Counted from the first letter of the stretch, positions 10,731-19,703 are shown. The stretch is 64,000 nucleotides of DNA from Sphingobium sp. CAP-1 (GCF_009720145.1 NZ_CP046252.1:1984001-2048000), one strand, 5' to 3'. The notes: generated by a model from the letters alone, not told the origin. Numbers and translations: made by a program.

Positions 10731-11861
10731 ATGACGGGAGGGTTCGGGAAAAAGGCGGTACTGACCTTCGCCGCGGCCATGGCCGTGCTGGCGTCCCCCG
10801 CCGCCTCCAGCGCCGAACCTGCGGTTCCGGCGCTCCCCACGATCCAGCCGATTCCGGTCAAGGTGATCGTCATCGCCAATTTCGAACCGGGCGAGGACAA
10901 GGGCGACGCACCGGGCGAGTTCCAGTTCTGGGCCGAGCGCGAACATCTGGACGAGGTGATCCCGATCAAGGGCGCGCTTCATCCGCTGCGGCGCAACGCG
11001 GCGGGGCTATATGGCATGTGCTGGGGCAGCCCGGACACGATGCTGGGCGGCGTCGCCGAACAGTTGATGAGCCTGCTGCTCGATCCCCGCTTCGATTTCC
11101 GCAACACCTACTGGCTGTTCACCGGCATTTCCGGGGTCGATCCGCAAGTCGCATCGGTCGGCAGCGCCGCCTGGTCGCGCTGGGTGGTGCAGGGCGACAC
11201 GCTGCGCGAGTTTGACGACCGCGAGGTCGGGCAGGACTGGCCCGATGGCCTGTTCGCGATCGGCGCCGACGCGCCGGGCAAGCTGCCCAGCAATACCGAA
11301 AGCTTCGCCGGCTTCACCGACACCGGCAAGCTGGCCATGGCGGCGAAACTGAACCAGAGCCTGGCGCAATGGGCCTATGACCGGACCAGGGATGTGGTCA
11401 TTCCCGACAGCCCGGAACTGCAAAAGGCGCGCGCCGCGTGGAAGGGCTATCCCAATGCGCAAAAGCCGCCCTTCGTGCTGATGGGCGAGACTTTGGGCGC
11501 GCTGCGCTACTGGCATGGCCCCGGCCGCACCCAGTGGGCGCGCGACTGGGTGAAGCTGTGGACCGGCGGCAAGGGCCGTTTCGCCATGACCAATATGGAA
11601 AGCCAGTCGCTGGCCGGCACGATGGCGATCGCCGCGAAACAGGGGCTGGTCGATCCGGCGCGGGTGCTGGTGCTGCGCACCGGCAGCAACCCGTCCATGC
11701 CGCCGCCGGGCCGATCAGCGGTGGAAAGCGTCGCCGACGAAGGCGCGGGTCAGGTCGCGGCGTTCGAAGCCAATTATCGCGTCGGCGTGCCGGTGGTGCA
11801 TGAGTTGCTGGCGCATTGGGACATATATAAGGACCATGTTCCGGGGGTCGAACCCCGGTGA
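10731..11861 (+). CDS. Exported NUP-family protein ('purine nucleoside permease'), copy 1
   Basis: A 376-residue protein with an N-terminal signal peptide (hydrophobic stretch VLTFAAAMAVLASPAAS, cleavage near ASSA) and no other membrane segment, so a transporter role is unlikely. It belongs to the NUP family (PF06516): KVIVIANFEPGED, GDAPGEFQFW, LFTGISGVDPQVASVGSAAW, YPNAQKPPFVLMG and RTGSNPSMPP. NMESQSLAG at about residue 288 resembles the base/ribose-binding MExxG region of nucleoside phosphorylases. GTG at 10728 is an alternative start. It forms an operon with the exported ADA (GTGA overlap). A second copy lies at 16.1 kb. I infer a periplasmic nucleoside-binding or cleaving enzyme. Confidence 0.85.
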   Translation: MTGGFGKKAVLTFAAAMAVLASPAASSAEPAVPALPTIQPIPVKVIVIANFEPGEDKGDAPGEFQFWAEREHLDEVIPIKGALHPLRRNAAGLYGMCWGSPDTMLGGVAEQLMSLLLDPRFDFRNTYWLFTGISGVDPQVASVGSAAWSRWVVQGDTLREFDDREVGQDWPDGLFAIGADAPGKLPSNTESFAGFTDTGKLAMAAKLNQSLAQWAYDRTRDVVIPDSPELQKARAAWKGYPNAQKPPFVLMGETLGALRYWHGPGRTQWARDWVKLWTGGKGRFAMTNMESQSLAGTMAIAAKQGLVDPARVLVLRTGSNPSMPPPGRSAVESVADEGAGQVAAFEANYRVGVPVVHELLAHWDIYKDHVPGVEPR

Positions 11862-13396
11862 AGCCGGCACTGGCCCTTGTCACCTCGCTCACATCGCTCG
11901 CCGCGCTGGCGCCGGCCGCGGCGCAGACGACGCCCGGCGAAGCGCAGGCCTCTGCCCTGTTTGACCAGGTGCGCGACAGTCCGCCCGCGCTGCGCCTGTT
12001 CCTGAAACAGATGCCCAAGGGCGGCGACCTGCACAATCATCTGGGCGGCACCCCCTATGCCGAGGATTATCTGCGCTGGGCCGCCGATGCCGATCTGTGC
12101 GTCGATGAAAGCGGCGCGCGCGTCGTCGCCCCGCCCTGCCCCGATGACCGCAAGATCAGGCAATTGGGCGAAGGCGCGCCCTTCGCCTTTGGCAGGCTGA
12201 TCGATTCGCTGTCGACGCGCGGGCTGCAACGGGGCGTGGGCGCCAATGACGCATCGGGCCACACGCAGTTTTTTTCCAGCTTCGACAAGTTCGGGCCGAC
12301 CGGACCCAAAGCCGAAGCGGGCAGCATGGTCGTGGCGCGGCAGGTCGCGGCGGGCGACCGGGTCAGCTATCTGGAACTGATCCACAATCCCGACGCCCTG
12401 ATCGCCGCGACGCTGGGCGCGGCGGACGTGCCGCTCGATGCAGGCGGTCTAGCCGCTTTCTACAGCCGGACAATCAGGGATGTCCCGCCGATCATCGAGC
12501 GGGCGATCGCCGAACTGGACGCGAACGAGGCGGCGGCGGGCAAGATGCTGGCCTGCACCGGCGCGCAGGCCGATCCGGGCTGTGGCGTCGCGGTCCGCTA
12601 TCTCGCCTGGGGCTGGCGCGATCTGCCGCCGGCGCGGGCCTTCACCTCGCTGATCCTGGCCTTTGCGCTGGCCGATCGCGATCCCCGCTATGTCGGCATC
12701 AACATCGTCCAGCCGGAGGACTGGGTGATCGCGCTGCGCGACTATGATCTGCACATGGCGATGATCCGCTTCCTTGCCGATCGCTATCCGCGCGTCCATC
12801 GCACGCTGCACGCGGGCGAACTGGCCTTTGGCCTGGTCCCGCCGGCCGCGTTGCGCGACCATATCGCCAAGGCACTGGACGCGGGGGCGGAGCGGATCGG
12901 CCATGGCGTGGCCATCGCTTATGAAGACGATGCGCCCGGCACGCTCCGGCGCATGGCGCGCGACCATGTTGGCGTGGAGATCAACCTCAGCAGCAACGAT
13001 GTCATCCTGGGGGTGAAGGGCGACGCCCACCCGCTGCACCTGTACCGGCGGATGGGGGTGCCAACCATGATCTCGACCGACGATCAGGGCATTTTGCGCA
13101 CCGACATGACCAACGAATATCTGCGCGCCGCGCGCGAGCAGGGCATGGCCTATGCCGACCTGAAGCAAATGGCGCGAACCAGTCTGGAGCAGGCCTTCAT
13201 CCCCGGCGAGAGCCTGTGGGCGCGGGGCGAGATCGGGGAGCGGGTGGCGCCGTGCGCCGCATCGCTGGCCGACGCGCGTTGCCGCGCGCTGGCCACCGCC
13301 AGTCCCAAGGCAGCGCTCCAGCGCAAGCTGGAAGAAGATTTCAAGAATTTTGAAGAAGTTACCGTTCCATCCCTGAACGACATAGCAGGACATTAA
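11858..13396 (+). CDS. Exported adenosine deaminase-family protein
   Basis: A 512-residue ADA-fold protein with a signal peptide (residues 1-22, ending PAAAQ), so it acts in the periplasm. Catalytic elements are kept: GGDLHNHLGGTP (HxH), HRTLHAGEL (His and Glu), ERIGHGVAI and MISTDDQGILRTD (paired Asp). The length and the Cys-containing loops (LCVDES, PPCPDD, CTGAQADPGC) fit the secreted ADGF-like ADA group rather than cytoplasmic Add. It would turn adenosine to inosine before import. Starts at a GTG overlapping the NUP stop (GTGA), with a GGGGG ribosome-binding site. No terminator is visible behind it. Confidence 0.88.
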   Translation: MKPALALVTSLTSLAALAPAAAQTTPGEAQASALFDQVRDSPPALRLFLKQMPKGGDLHNHLGGTPYAEDYLRWAADADLCVDESGARVVAPPCPDDRKIRQLGEGAPFAFGRLIDSLSTRGLQRGVGANDASGHTQFFSSFDKFGPTGPKAEAGSMVVARQVAAGDRVSYLELIHNPDALIAATLGAADVPLDAGGLAAFYSRTIRDVPPIIERAIAELDANEAAAGKMLACTGAQADPGCGVAVRYLAWGWRDLPPARAFTSLILAFALADRDPRYVGINIVQPEDWVIALRDYDLHMAMIRFLADRYPRVHRTLHAGELAFGLVPPAALRDHIAKALDAGAERIGHGVAIAYEDDAPGTLRRMARDHVGVEINLSSNDVILGVKGDAHPLHLYRRMGVPTMISTDDQGILRTDMTNEYLRAAREQGMAYADLKQMARTSLEQAFIPGESLWARGEIGERVAPCAASLADARCRALATASPKAALQRKLEEDFKNFEEVTVPSLNDIAGH

Positions 13397-13586
13397 TCGG
13401 GGATGGGCTGGCATTTGCGAGACAGTCGAAAACAATAAGACATTTTCTTTGCGACGATGCGCCCACAATATTAACATGGTGCATCGCAGCATTTCAATTT
13501 GTCATGGGAGAGGCGGACAGCAGGGACAACCGGCTGGCGAAGCCGTGGGGATTTACGCTTCGTCGCCTTTGACAAAGGGGTTCAAG
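13397..13586. other. Gap between exported ADA and TonB receptor
   Basis: A comparatively AT-richer 190-base gap. It contains an AAAGGGG ribosome-binding site at 13574-13580 for the receptor and a partial inverted repeat GCGACGATGC/GTGCATCGC around 13451-13495. It could hold a separate promoter for the receptor. No small gene with support is seen. Confidence 0.4.
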
Positions 13587-16079
13587 ATGGCGAATTATCT
13601 GCCTTTCAATCGGAATCGACATGCCGCTGCATCGCAGCGCGGACGCGGAACGGGCCTGACGCTGGGACTGGCGCTGCTGTCCTGCACCGCCCTGTCCGGC
13701 ATTGGCCTGAGTTCCGCCGCATGGGCGCAGGCGCCAGCGCCGGTCGATGATGTCGATGCGCCGGCGGACATCGTCGTGACCGGCGCGCTCGACGCGCTGC
13801 CGGTCAAGAATGTCGGGTCGATCTTCGGCTTCGACAAGACGATCGTGGAAACGCCGCGGTCCGCTTCGACCATTTCCAAGGAGCAGATCGAACGGTTCGG
13901 CATCACCGACATTTATGATCTGGTCGCGCAGGCGCCCGGCACCTTCACCAACAGCTTTTTCGGCGTCGGCGGCGCGCTCGACATTCGCGGCACGCCGGGC
14001 GAAGTCTATTTTCGCGGGATGCGCCGGCTCGACAATCCGGGCAACTATCCCACCCCGATCGCGGCGTCGGACCGCATCGACATCGTCCGCGGCCCGGCAT
14101 CGCCCATCTATGGCCCGTCCAAGACCGGCGGCTATATGAATTTCGTGCCCAAATCGGCGCGCGTCGCCGACGGCAAACTGCGCGACAAGGCATCGGGCGA
14201 AATCAGCTATACCCGTGGCAGTTGGGACATGAATGTCGCCAAGGGCGAAATATCCGGCCCGCTCAAGATCGGCGAGCAGGAATTCGGCTACAGCCTGTTC
14301 GGCCAATATGAGGACGACGGCAGCTATTATCGCAACATGAACACCAAGCAATATATCTTGCAGGGGTCGTTCGACACCGATCTGTCCGATCATGTCCGCA
14401 TCGAATGGGGCGGCCAGTATCAGAATTACAAGGGTCAGCAAAATGGCGGCTGGAACCGGCTGACGCAGGATCTGGTCGACAACGGCACTTATATCACCGG
14501 CCAGGCCCAGCCGATCGACACCAATGGCGACGGGCAGATTTCGCAGGGCGAAATCAATGTCGTGTCACCGGGCGGCCTGTCGATCTTCGGCGGCTTCGCC
14601 TGCGGCGGCGGCGTGTTCGCATCCTCGATCACCGATGCCTGCTATGCTGGCGGCCCGCTCAATCTGGTCAACACCGGCACCACCAAATTGAGCCGCCGCG
14701 ACGTGCTGACCGGGAAGAACGACAAGCTCAACAACAAGGGCACGACGCTCTATTTCGACGCCATCTACACCGCCGACAGCGGTTTCGAACTGAAGAACCA
14801 GTGGTTCTACGACAGCTACAAGAATCTGAACGAGAATGCCTATGGCTTCTCGCAATTCCATGACAGTTGGGTGATCGAGGACAAGATCGTCGCGTCCAAG
14901 ACGTTCGAGAGCGATATGGGCAAATTCGCCTTCCAGCTCTCGCCCTCGGTCCGCTACACCAGCTTCAAGCATGGCGACGATTTCAACTATGAATATTTCC
15001 ACCGCGTCGACCTGACCGTCGGCTATGACGCGCTGTCGGACCGGCTGCTGTCGACCGAATGCGATTGCGACTATACCAACAATGTCGTGGGCCATTATAC
15101 CGATCTGGCCTTTGCGGGCCTGGCCGATCTCGACTTCGCCTTTGGCCTCGATGTGACGCTGGGCGCGCGCTACGACCATCTGGATGTCAAGGCGACCAAC
15201 ATCGTGTCGAAGCTGGAAGCGCCCGATCCCGATCCGGTGAACAACAATGCCAGCGGCAGCAAGGGCGCCTGGTCCTGGTCGGCCAGCGCCAACTACAAGC
15301 TGCCGCTGGGCCTGATCCCTTATGTGACCGCCGCCCGGCAGTCGACGGTGATCGCGGGTCAGGGCGCGGAAATCTATCCGACCGACGTGCTGGCCGGCAC
15401 CTATATTTCCGCGTCGAAACTCTATGAGGCGGGGCTGAAGGGAAGCTGGCTCGACAACACCCTCTATGCCGCCGTGTCGGTCTACAAGCAGAAGCGCACC
15501 GATTATAACGTCCAGTCGATCACCGTGAACCAGTCGGTCGAAACCAAGGGGCTGGAGGCCGAACTGCGCTGGTCGGTGGACAAGCATCTGCTGATTACCG
15601 GCGCCTATACCCATACCAATGTCTATAACCTGACCGCGCTGCATGACGGCACGCTGTTCAGCTTCTTCGGCATCGACGATCTGGTCAACGTCACCGATCC
15701 CACGCTCTATCTGGGTGGCCAGCCGATCGGCCTGGTCCCGATCACCAGCAAGAGCGATTCCAAGCGCGCCGGCATCCCGGAAAATATGTTCTCGGCGACG
15801 GCCACCTATGCGTTCGACTTCGGCCTGGCCCTGTCGGGCAGCGTCGTCCATGTCGATTCGGTCTATTCGGGCCAGAGCCAGGCGGTGAAGCTGCCCGCCT
15901 ATACGACGGTGGACCTTAGCGCGTCGTTCGAAACCGGCCCGGTGCTGCTGCGCCTGGTGGTCAAGAACGCCACCAACGAGAAATATTTCCGCGCCAACTT
16001 CACCGAATTGTTCGGCAGCACCATCGTCCTGCCGGAACGGCCGCGCAGCTTCCAGGCGTCGGTCGTCTATAAATTCTGA
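13587..16079 (+). CDS. TonB-dependent outer-membrane receptor (nucleoside locus)
   Basis: An 830-residue receptor. The long signal sequence ends at AAWAQ, the plug contains DIVVTG, IDIVRGPASPIYGPSKTGG and GEVYFRGM, and the C-terminus SFQASVVYKF ends in the aromatic residue needed for beta-barrel insertion. The ATG at 13587 follows AAAGGGG by six bases. An extracellular-loop region carries DTNGDGQISQGE (residues 311-322), a textbook EF-hand calcium loop. Two Cys pairs (ACGG...DACY; TECDCD) may form loop disulfides. It lies between the two exported NUP genes, so nucleosides or oligonucleotide fragments are a reasonable substrate guess. A terminator follows. Confidence 0.88.
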   Translation: MANYLPFNRNRHAAASQRGRGTGLTLGLALLSCTALSGIGLSSAAWAQAPAPVDDVDAPADIVVTGALDALPVKNVGSIFGFDKTIVETPRSASTISKEQIERFGITDIYDLVAQAPGTFTNSFFGVGGALDIRGTPGEVYFRGMRRLDNPGNYPTPIAASDRIDIVRGPASPIYGPSKTGGYMNFVPKSARVADGKLRDKASGEISYTRGSWDMNVAKGEISGPLKIGEQEFGYSLFGQYEDDGSYYRNMNTKQYILQGSFDTDLSDHVRIEWGGQYQNYKGQQNGGWNRLTQDLVDNGTYITGQAQPIDTNGDGQISQGEINVVSPGGLSIFGGFACGGGVFASSITDACYAGGPLNLVNTGTTKLSRRDVLTGKNDKLNNKGTTLYFDAIYTADSGFELKNQWFYDSYKNLNENAYGFSQFHDSWVIEDKIVASKTFESDMGKFAFQLSPSVRYTSFKHGDDFNYEYFHRVDLTVGYDALSDRLLSTECDCDYTNNVVGHYTDLAFAGLADLDFAFGLDVTLGARYDHLDVKATNIVSKLEAPDPDPVNNNASGSKGAWSWSASANYKLPLGLIPYVTAARQSTVIAGQGAEIYPTDVLAGTYISASKLYEAGLKGSWLDNTLYAAVSVYKQKRTDYNVQSITVNQSVETKGLEAELRWSVDKHLLITGAYTHTNVYNLTALHDGTLFSFFGIDDLVNVTDPTLYLGGQPIGLVPITSKSDSKRAGIPENMFSATATYAFDFGLALSGSVVHVDSVYSGQSQAVKLPAYTTVDLSASFETGPVLLRLVVKNATNEKYFRANFTELFGSTIVLPERPRSFQASVVYKF

Positions 16080-16085
16080 TCCTCC

Positions 16086-16120
16086 TGGGGGAGCGCCTCG
16101 ACCGGGCGCTCCCCTTTTTC
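16086..16120 (+). terminator. Rho-independent terminator after the TonB receptor
   Basis: Just behind the receptor stop, GGGGAGCGCC and GGGCGCTCCCC form a strong stem with a short CGACC-type loop, followed by TTTTT. The next gene begins 17 bases later, so it either has partial read-through or its own start signal overlapping this hairpin. Confidence 0.85.
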
Positions 16121-16136
16121 GTTGCAAGGATATATA

Positions 16137-17240
16137 ATGCCCTCCTTCATCCGCTGCGGCCTGCCGCTCGCCAGCCTGATCCTCGCCTGGGCCGGCGCGG
16201 CATCCGCGGCGCCCCCGCCGGTGACGGCGACCCTCGCCTGCGCCCCCACCAAAGCCTGCGCCAGCCCTCTGCCCGTCCGCATGGTGATCGTCACCATGTT
16301 CGAAATCGGCGCGGACACCGGCGACGCACCGGGGGAGTTCCAGCTCTGGAAGGAAAGGCGCCACCTCGACACGCGCATCCCCTTTCCGCAGGGCTATCAC
16401 GACCTCTATTACAACCCCGACAGCCAGATATTGGCGATGGTGACGGGGGTGGGCACGGCGCGGTCCAGCGCCGCGACCATGGCGCTGGGCCTCGACCCGC
16501 GCTTCGACCTGTCCAACGCCTATTGGCTGGTGGCGGGCATTGCCGGGATCGACCCGGAGGACGCATCGATCGGGTCGGCCGCCTGGGCGCGCTACAGCGT
16601 CGACGGCGATCTGGCGCATGAGATAGACGCGCGCGAAATCCCCCAGGACTGGCCATCGGGCTTCTTCCCGCTCGACAAGAAGGGGCCGCACGACACCAGC
16701 CCGCCGATCACCGAGGGGCGCGTATTCGCGCTCAACCCGAAGCTGGTCGACTGGGCCTTTGCCCTGACGAAGAACGTGGCGATCCCCGACGATCCGGGGA
16801 TCCAGCAGGAACGGGCGCGCTACACGGGCTATCCCAATGCGCAAAAGCCGCCCTTCGTCCTGATCGGCGACCAGCTTTCGGCCATGACCTTCTGGCACGG
16901 CAAACGGCTGAACGACTGGGCCAATGACTTCACCCGCTATTCCACCAGCGGCAAGGGCGAGTTCGTCACCTCCGCCATGGAGGAGACGGGCACGTTGCAG
17001 GCGATGACCTATCTCGACCGGGCCGGCCGGGTGAAGATGGACCGGGTCATGGTGCTGCGGTCGGGCAGCAATTATTCCATGCCCCCGGTCGGCACATCCG
17101 CCGCCGACAATCTGATGCGCGAAAATGAAGGCTATTCGGGAATGCGCGCCTCGCTCGAAAGCCTGTATCTGGTCGGGTCCAAAGTGGTGGACGAACTGCT
17201 GACCCATTGGGATCGCTACGCCGAGGCGCCGCCGCAATGA
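16137..17240 (+). CDS. Exported NUP-family protein, copy 2
   Basis: A 367-residue paralogue of the NUP protein at 10.7 kb, sharing GDAPGEFQ.W, the VAGIAGIDPEDASIGSAAW block, GYPNAQKPPFVLIG and RSGSNYSMPP. It has its own signal peptide (ending ASAAP) and two Cys in the mature N-terminus (LACAPTKACAS). The motif TGVGTARSSAATMAL is like the Gly-rich phosphate/ribose loop of the PNP/UDP family, and SAMEETGTLQ (Met281) like its purine-binding segment. ATG at 16137 overlaps a TATATA stretch; the ribosome-binding site is AAGGA. Its stop overlaps the permease start (ATGA), linking nucleoside handling to base import. Confidence 0.85.
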   Translation: MPSFIRCGLPLASLILAWAGAASAAPPPVTATLACAPTKACASPLPVRMVIVTMFEIGADTGDAPGEFQLWKERRHLDTRIPFPQGYHDLYYNPDSQILAMVTGVGTARSSAATMALGLDPRFDLSNAYWLVAGIAGIDPEDASIGSAAWARYSVDGDLAHEIDAREIPQDWPSGFFPLDKKGPHDTSPPITEGRVFALNPKLVDWAFALTKNVAIPDDPGIQQERARYTGYPNAQKPPFVLIGDQLSAMTFWHGKRLNDWANDFTRYSTSGKGEFVTSAMEETGTLQAMTYLDRAGRVKMDRVMVLRSGSNYSMPPVGTSAADNLMRENEGYSGMRASLESLYLVGSKVVDELLTHWDRYAEAPPQ

Positions 17241-18616
17241 CCGCCGCGCCGCTCGCCATGGCCGAGGCGCCCGCGCCACCGGGCGGCATGACCGACGAGC
17301 AGGCGCGCGATCCCGACCATTTCCCCGGCTTCGCCGTCGCCATCCCGCTGGGCATCCAGCATGTGCTGGCGATGTTCGTCAGCAACATCACGCCCGCGAT
17401 CATCATCGCCGGCGCGGCGGGCTTTGGCTATGGATCGGCCGACCAGAGCGCCCTGCTCTACATGATCCAGATGGCGATGCTGTTCGCCGGCTTCGCCACC
17501 CTGCTCCAGACCGTGGGCATCGGCCCGGTCGGCGCGCGGCTGCCATTGGTGCAGGGGACCAGCTTCGCCTTCATACCGGTCATCATCCCGATCTGCGCCG
17601 GGCGGGGGGTGGAGGCGATGGCGGAACTGACCGCCGCCGCCCTGTTCGGCGGACTGTTCCATATGCTGGTCAGCCAGTGTGTCGGGCGCGTCCGCTTCGC
17701 GCTGCCGCCGCTGGTGACGGGACTGGTGGTGCTGATGATCGCGCTGTCGCTGATGCGGGTGGGCATTCAATATGCCGCCGGCGGGGCCGCGGCGCAGGGG
17801 ACGCCGGCCTATGGCGCGGGGGCGGGCTGGCTGCTGGCCGGGGTGGTGATCGCGACCACGCTGGGGTTGAGCTTCTTCGGGCGCGGCCTGTGGTCGACCG
17901 CGTCGGTGCTGCTGGGGCTGCTGGCGGGCTATGCGGTCGCGGCGCTGATGGGGCGGGTGTCGCTGGCGCCGATCGGCGCGGCGGGCATGGTGATGCTGCC
18001 CGATCCGCTGCATTTCGGCTTCCGCCTCTCCGCCTCCGCAATATTGGGTTTCTGCCTGATGGGCTTCATCTCCGCGATCGAATCGATCGCCGACGTGTCC
18101 GCCATTTGCGAGGGTAATGCCGGACGCCCGGCGCGCGACGCCGAACTGATCGGCGCGACGGCGGCCGATGGCGTCGGCACCGCGATCGGCGCGCTGTTCG
18201 GGGCGATGCCCAATACCAGCTTCAGCCAGAATGTCGGGCTGATCGCGATCACCGGGGTCGTCAGCCGCCATGTCGTGACGATCGGCGCGCTGGTGCTGAT
18301 CCTGTGCGGGCTGTTGCCCAAGGTGGGCGCGGCGATCACCACCATCCCGATCGAGGTGCTGGGCGGCGGCGTGATCCTGATGTTCGGCATGGTCGCGTCG
18401 GCCGCGCTGTCGATGTTGCAGGCGGTGGAGTGGACCCAGCGCAACATGCTGATCTTCGGGCTGGCGCTGTCGCTGGGGATCGGGCTGGAACTGGAGCCGG
18501 GGGCGCTGGCGCACCTGCCCGAAACGGCGCGCATCATCGCGTCGTCGGGCATTCTTCCGGCGGCGCTGATCGCGGTGGCGCTGAACCTGCTGGTGCCCGA
18601 TCGAGCCGGGCGATGA
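17237..18616 (+). CDS. NCS2-family nucleobase (uracil/xanthine) permease
   Basis: A 459-residue inner-membrane transporter with about 12-14 hydrophobic segments. The NCS2 signature region is complete: SAIESIADVSAICEGNAGR, then PNTSFSQNVGLIAITGVVSR. The substrate-contacting Glu (AIESIAD) and the Asn of SQNVG are kept. The family imports xanthine, uric acid, hypoxanthine or uracil with protons or sodium. The start overlaps the NUP2 stop. The last 83 bases overlap the 3' end of the convergent glycosyltransferase gene. Xanthine/hypoxanthine import fits the neighbouring xdhABC. Confidence 0.92.
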   Translation: MTAAPLAMAEAPAPPGGMTDEQARDPDHFPGFAVAIPLGIQHVLAMFVSNITPAIIIAGAAGFGYGSADQSALLYMIQMAMLFAGFATLLQTVGIGPVGARLPLVQGTSFAFIPVIIPICAGRGVEAMAELTAAALFGGLFHMLVSQCVGRVRFALPPLVTGLVVLMIALSLMRVGIQYAAGGAAAQGTPAYGAGAGWLLAGVVIATTLGLSFFGRGLWSTASVLLGLLAGYAVAALMGRVSLAPIGAAGMVMLPDPLHFGFRLSASAILGFCLMGFISAIESIADVSAICEGNAGRPARDAELIGATAADGVGTAIGALFGAMPNTSFSQNVGLIAITGVVSRHVVTIGALVLILCGLLPKVGAAITTIPIEVLGGGVILMFGMVASAALSMLQAVEWTQRNMLIFGLALSLGIGLELEPGALAHLPETARIIASSGILPAALIAVALNLLVPDRAGR

Positions 18617-19703
18617 CCCCGGCCCAGGCGTCGAACACCGTATCGAGCCGATAGGCGTCGATCCGCGCGCCTGGCCGCAACGCGATGGCGGGGTCGATCT
18701 GACGCCGCAGCGCATCGGCCATGGCGGCGGGATCGGCCGGATCGACCAGCAGGCCATAAGCCCCCTGCCCCAGCACCGCCGCCGCATTGCCCGCGCTGCG
18801 CGAGGCGACCACCGGCCGGTCGAGCGCCATCGCCTCCAGCAGCACATTGGGCGACCCTTCCCACCAGGAGGGCAAGGCGAAGGCGGCGGCATGGGCCAGC
18901 CAGGGAAAGACATTGGCGACGGCGCCGGGCAGCAGCAGATCGCCAGCGATCCCCAGCGCATCCGCATCACGCAGCAGCGCCGCGCGGGCGTCGTCGCGGC
19001 TTTCGCCCAATATGACGAGGCGCGCGGGGCTGCGCGCGCGCAGCCGGGCGAAGGCGGTGAGCAGGGTGGCGAAATTCTTCTGCGGCGCGAGCCGGCCGAT
19101 CGCGAGGATGACGGGGATGGACTGGCTCAGCCACGGATGCGGGACCGGGCCGGCGGCGCTGGCCCGCGCGGCGGCGACATCGATGCCATTTTCGATCACG
19201 CTGGCATGGCCCCGCGCCAGCGCGTGGGCGAAGGCCGGCGTGTCCGCCAAGGTTGGCGACACCAATATCAGATGATCGGCGTCCGCGATCAGCAGGCGCT
19301 GCATCAGGGCGCGGCCCCGCCGGCCGCGCGCGCCGATGCGCGCCGCCCCATGCCGCTGCACATCGTTGCTGATACGGTAGATGCGGCGCAATCCGCTGAC
19401 GCCCCGGCTGCCCAGAAGGACGGTCAGATGGCCATGATTGCCGGCGGAGATCAGCAGATCCGGCCGGGTCGCGCGCAGCCAGCCATGCAGGCGCGGCATC
19501 GCCCGCCATTTCTGCAAGCTGCGCGCACCGCCCGCACCGGCGAGCAGCGCGTGATGCGGCACCCCCGCCACCCCTTCGCCACCCGGCAGCGCGGTCAGCA
19601 GGGTGACATCATGGCCGCGCCGCTGGAAATCGGCGGCGAGCAGGCGGACATTGCGCACCACCCCGGTCGCCGCCAGCGCATGGACATAGAGGGCGATCCT
19701 CAT
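18534..19703 (-). CDS. GT4-family glycosyltransferase
   Basis: A 389-residue GT-B glycosyltransferase: N-terminal HALAATGVVRNVRLLAADF (acceptor loop), and the C-terminal nucleotide-sugar domain with ILAIGRLAPQKNFATLL, LLPGAVANVFPWLAHAAAF and LPSWWEGSPNVLLEAMAL (EX7E motif). Met13 of the open frame (19703) is chosen because it overlaps the upstream stop (ATGA) and begins MRIALYVHALA. Last gene of the four-gene cluster. The C-terminus after about residue 370 is Pro/Ala-rich, poorly conserved in appearance, and overlaps the NCS2 gene on the other strand. Confidence 0.88.
   Translation of the reverse strand: MRIALYVHALAATGVVRNVRLLAADFQRRGHDVTLLTALPGGEGVAGVPHHALLAGAGGARSLQKWRAMPRLHGWLRATRPDLLISAGNHGHLTVLLGSRGVSGLRRIYRISNDVQRHGAARIGARGRRGRALMQRLLIADADHLILVSPTLADTPAFAHALARGHASVIENGIDVAAARASAAGPVPHPWLSQSIPVILAIGRLAPQKNFATLLTAFARLRARSPARLVILGESRDDARAALLRDADALGIAGDLLLPGAVANVFPWLAHAAAFALPSWWEGSPNVLLEAMALDRPVVASRSAGNAAAVLGQGAYGLLVDPADPAAMADALRRQIDPAIALRPGARIDAYRLDTVFDAWAGVIARLDRAPAGSAPPRSAPPEECPTTR

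Noticed and set aside
17200..17240. Purine riboswitch in front of the NCS2 permease
   Set aside because: The permease start overlaps the NUP2 stop, leaving no leader; no known aptamer core was seen in the upstream terminator region either.
14565..17279. A 904-codon minus-strand open frame across the TonB receptor and NUP2
   Set aside because: It runs across two real genes and a terminator; composition is typical of an antisense shadow.
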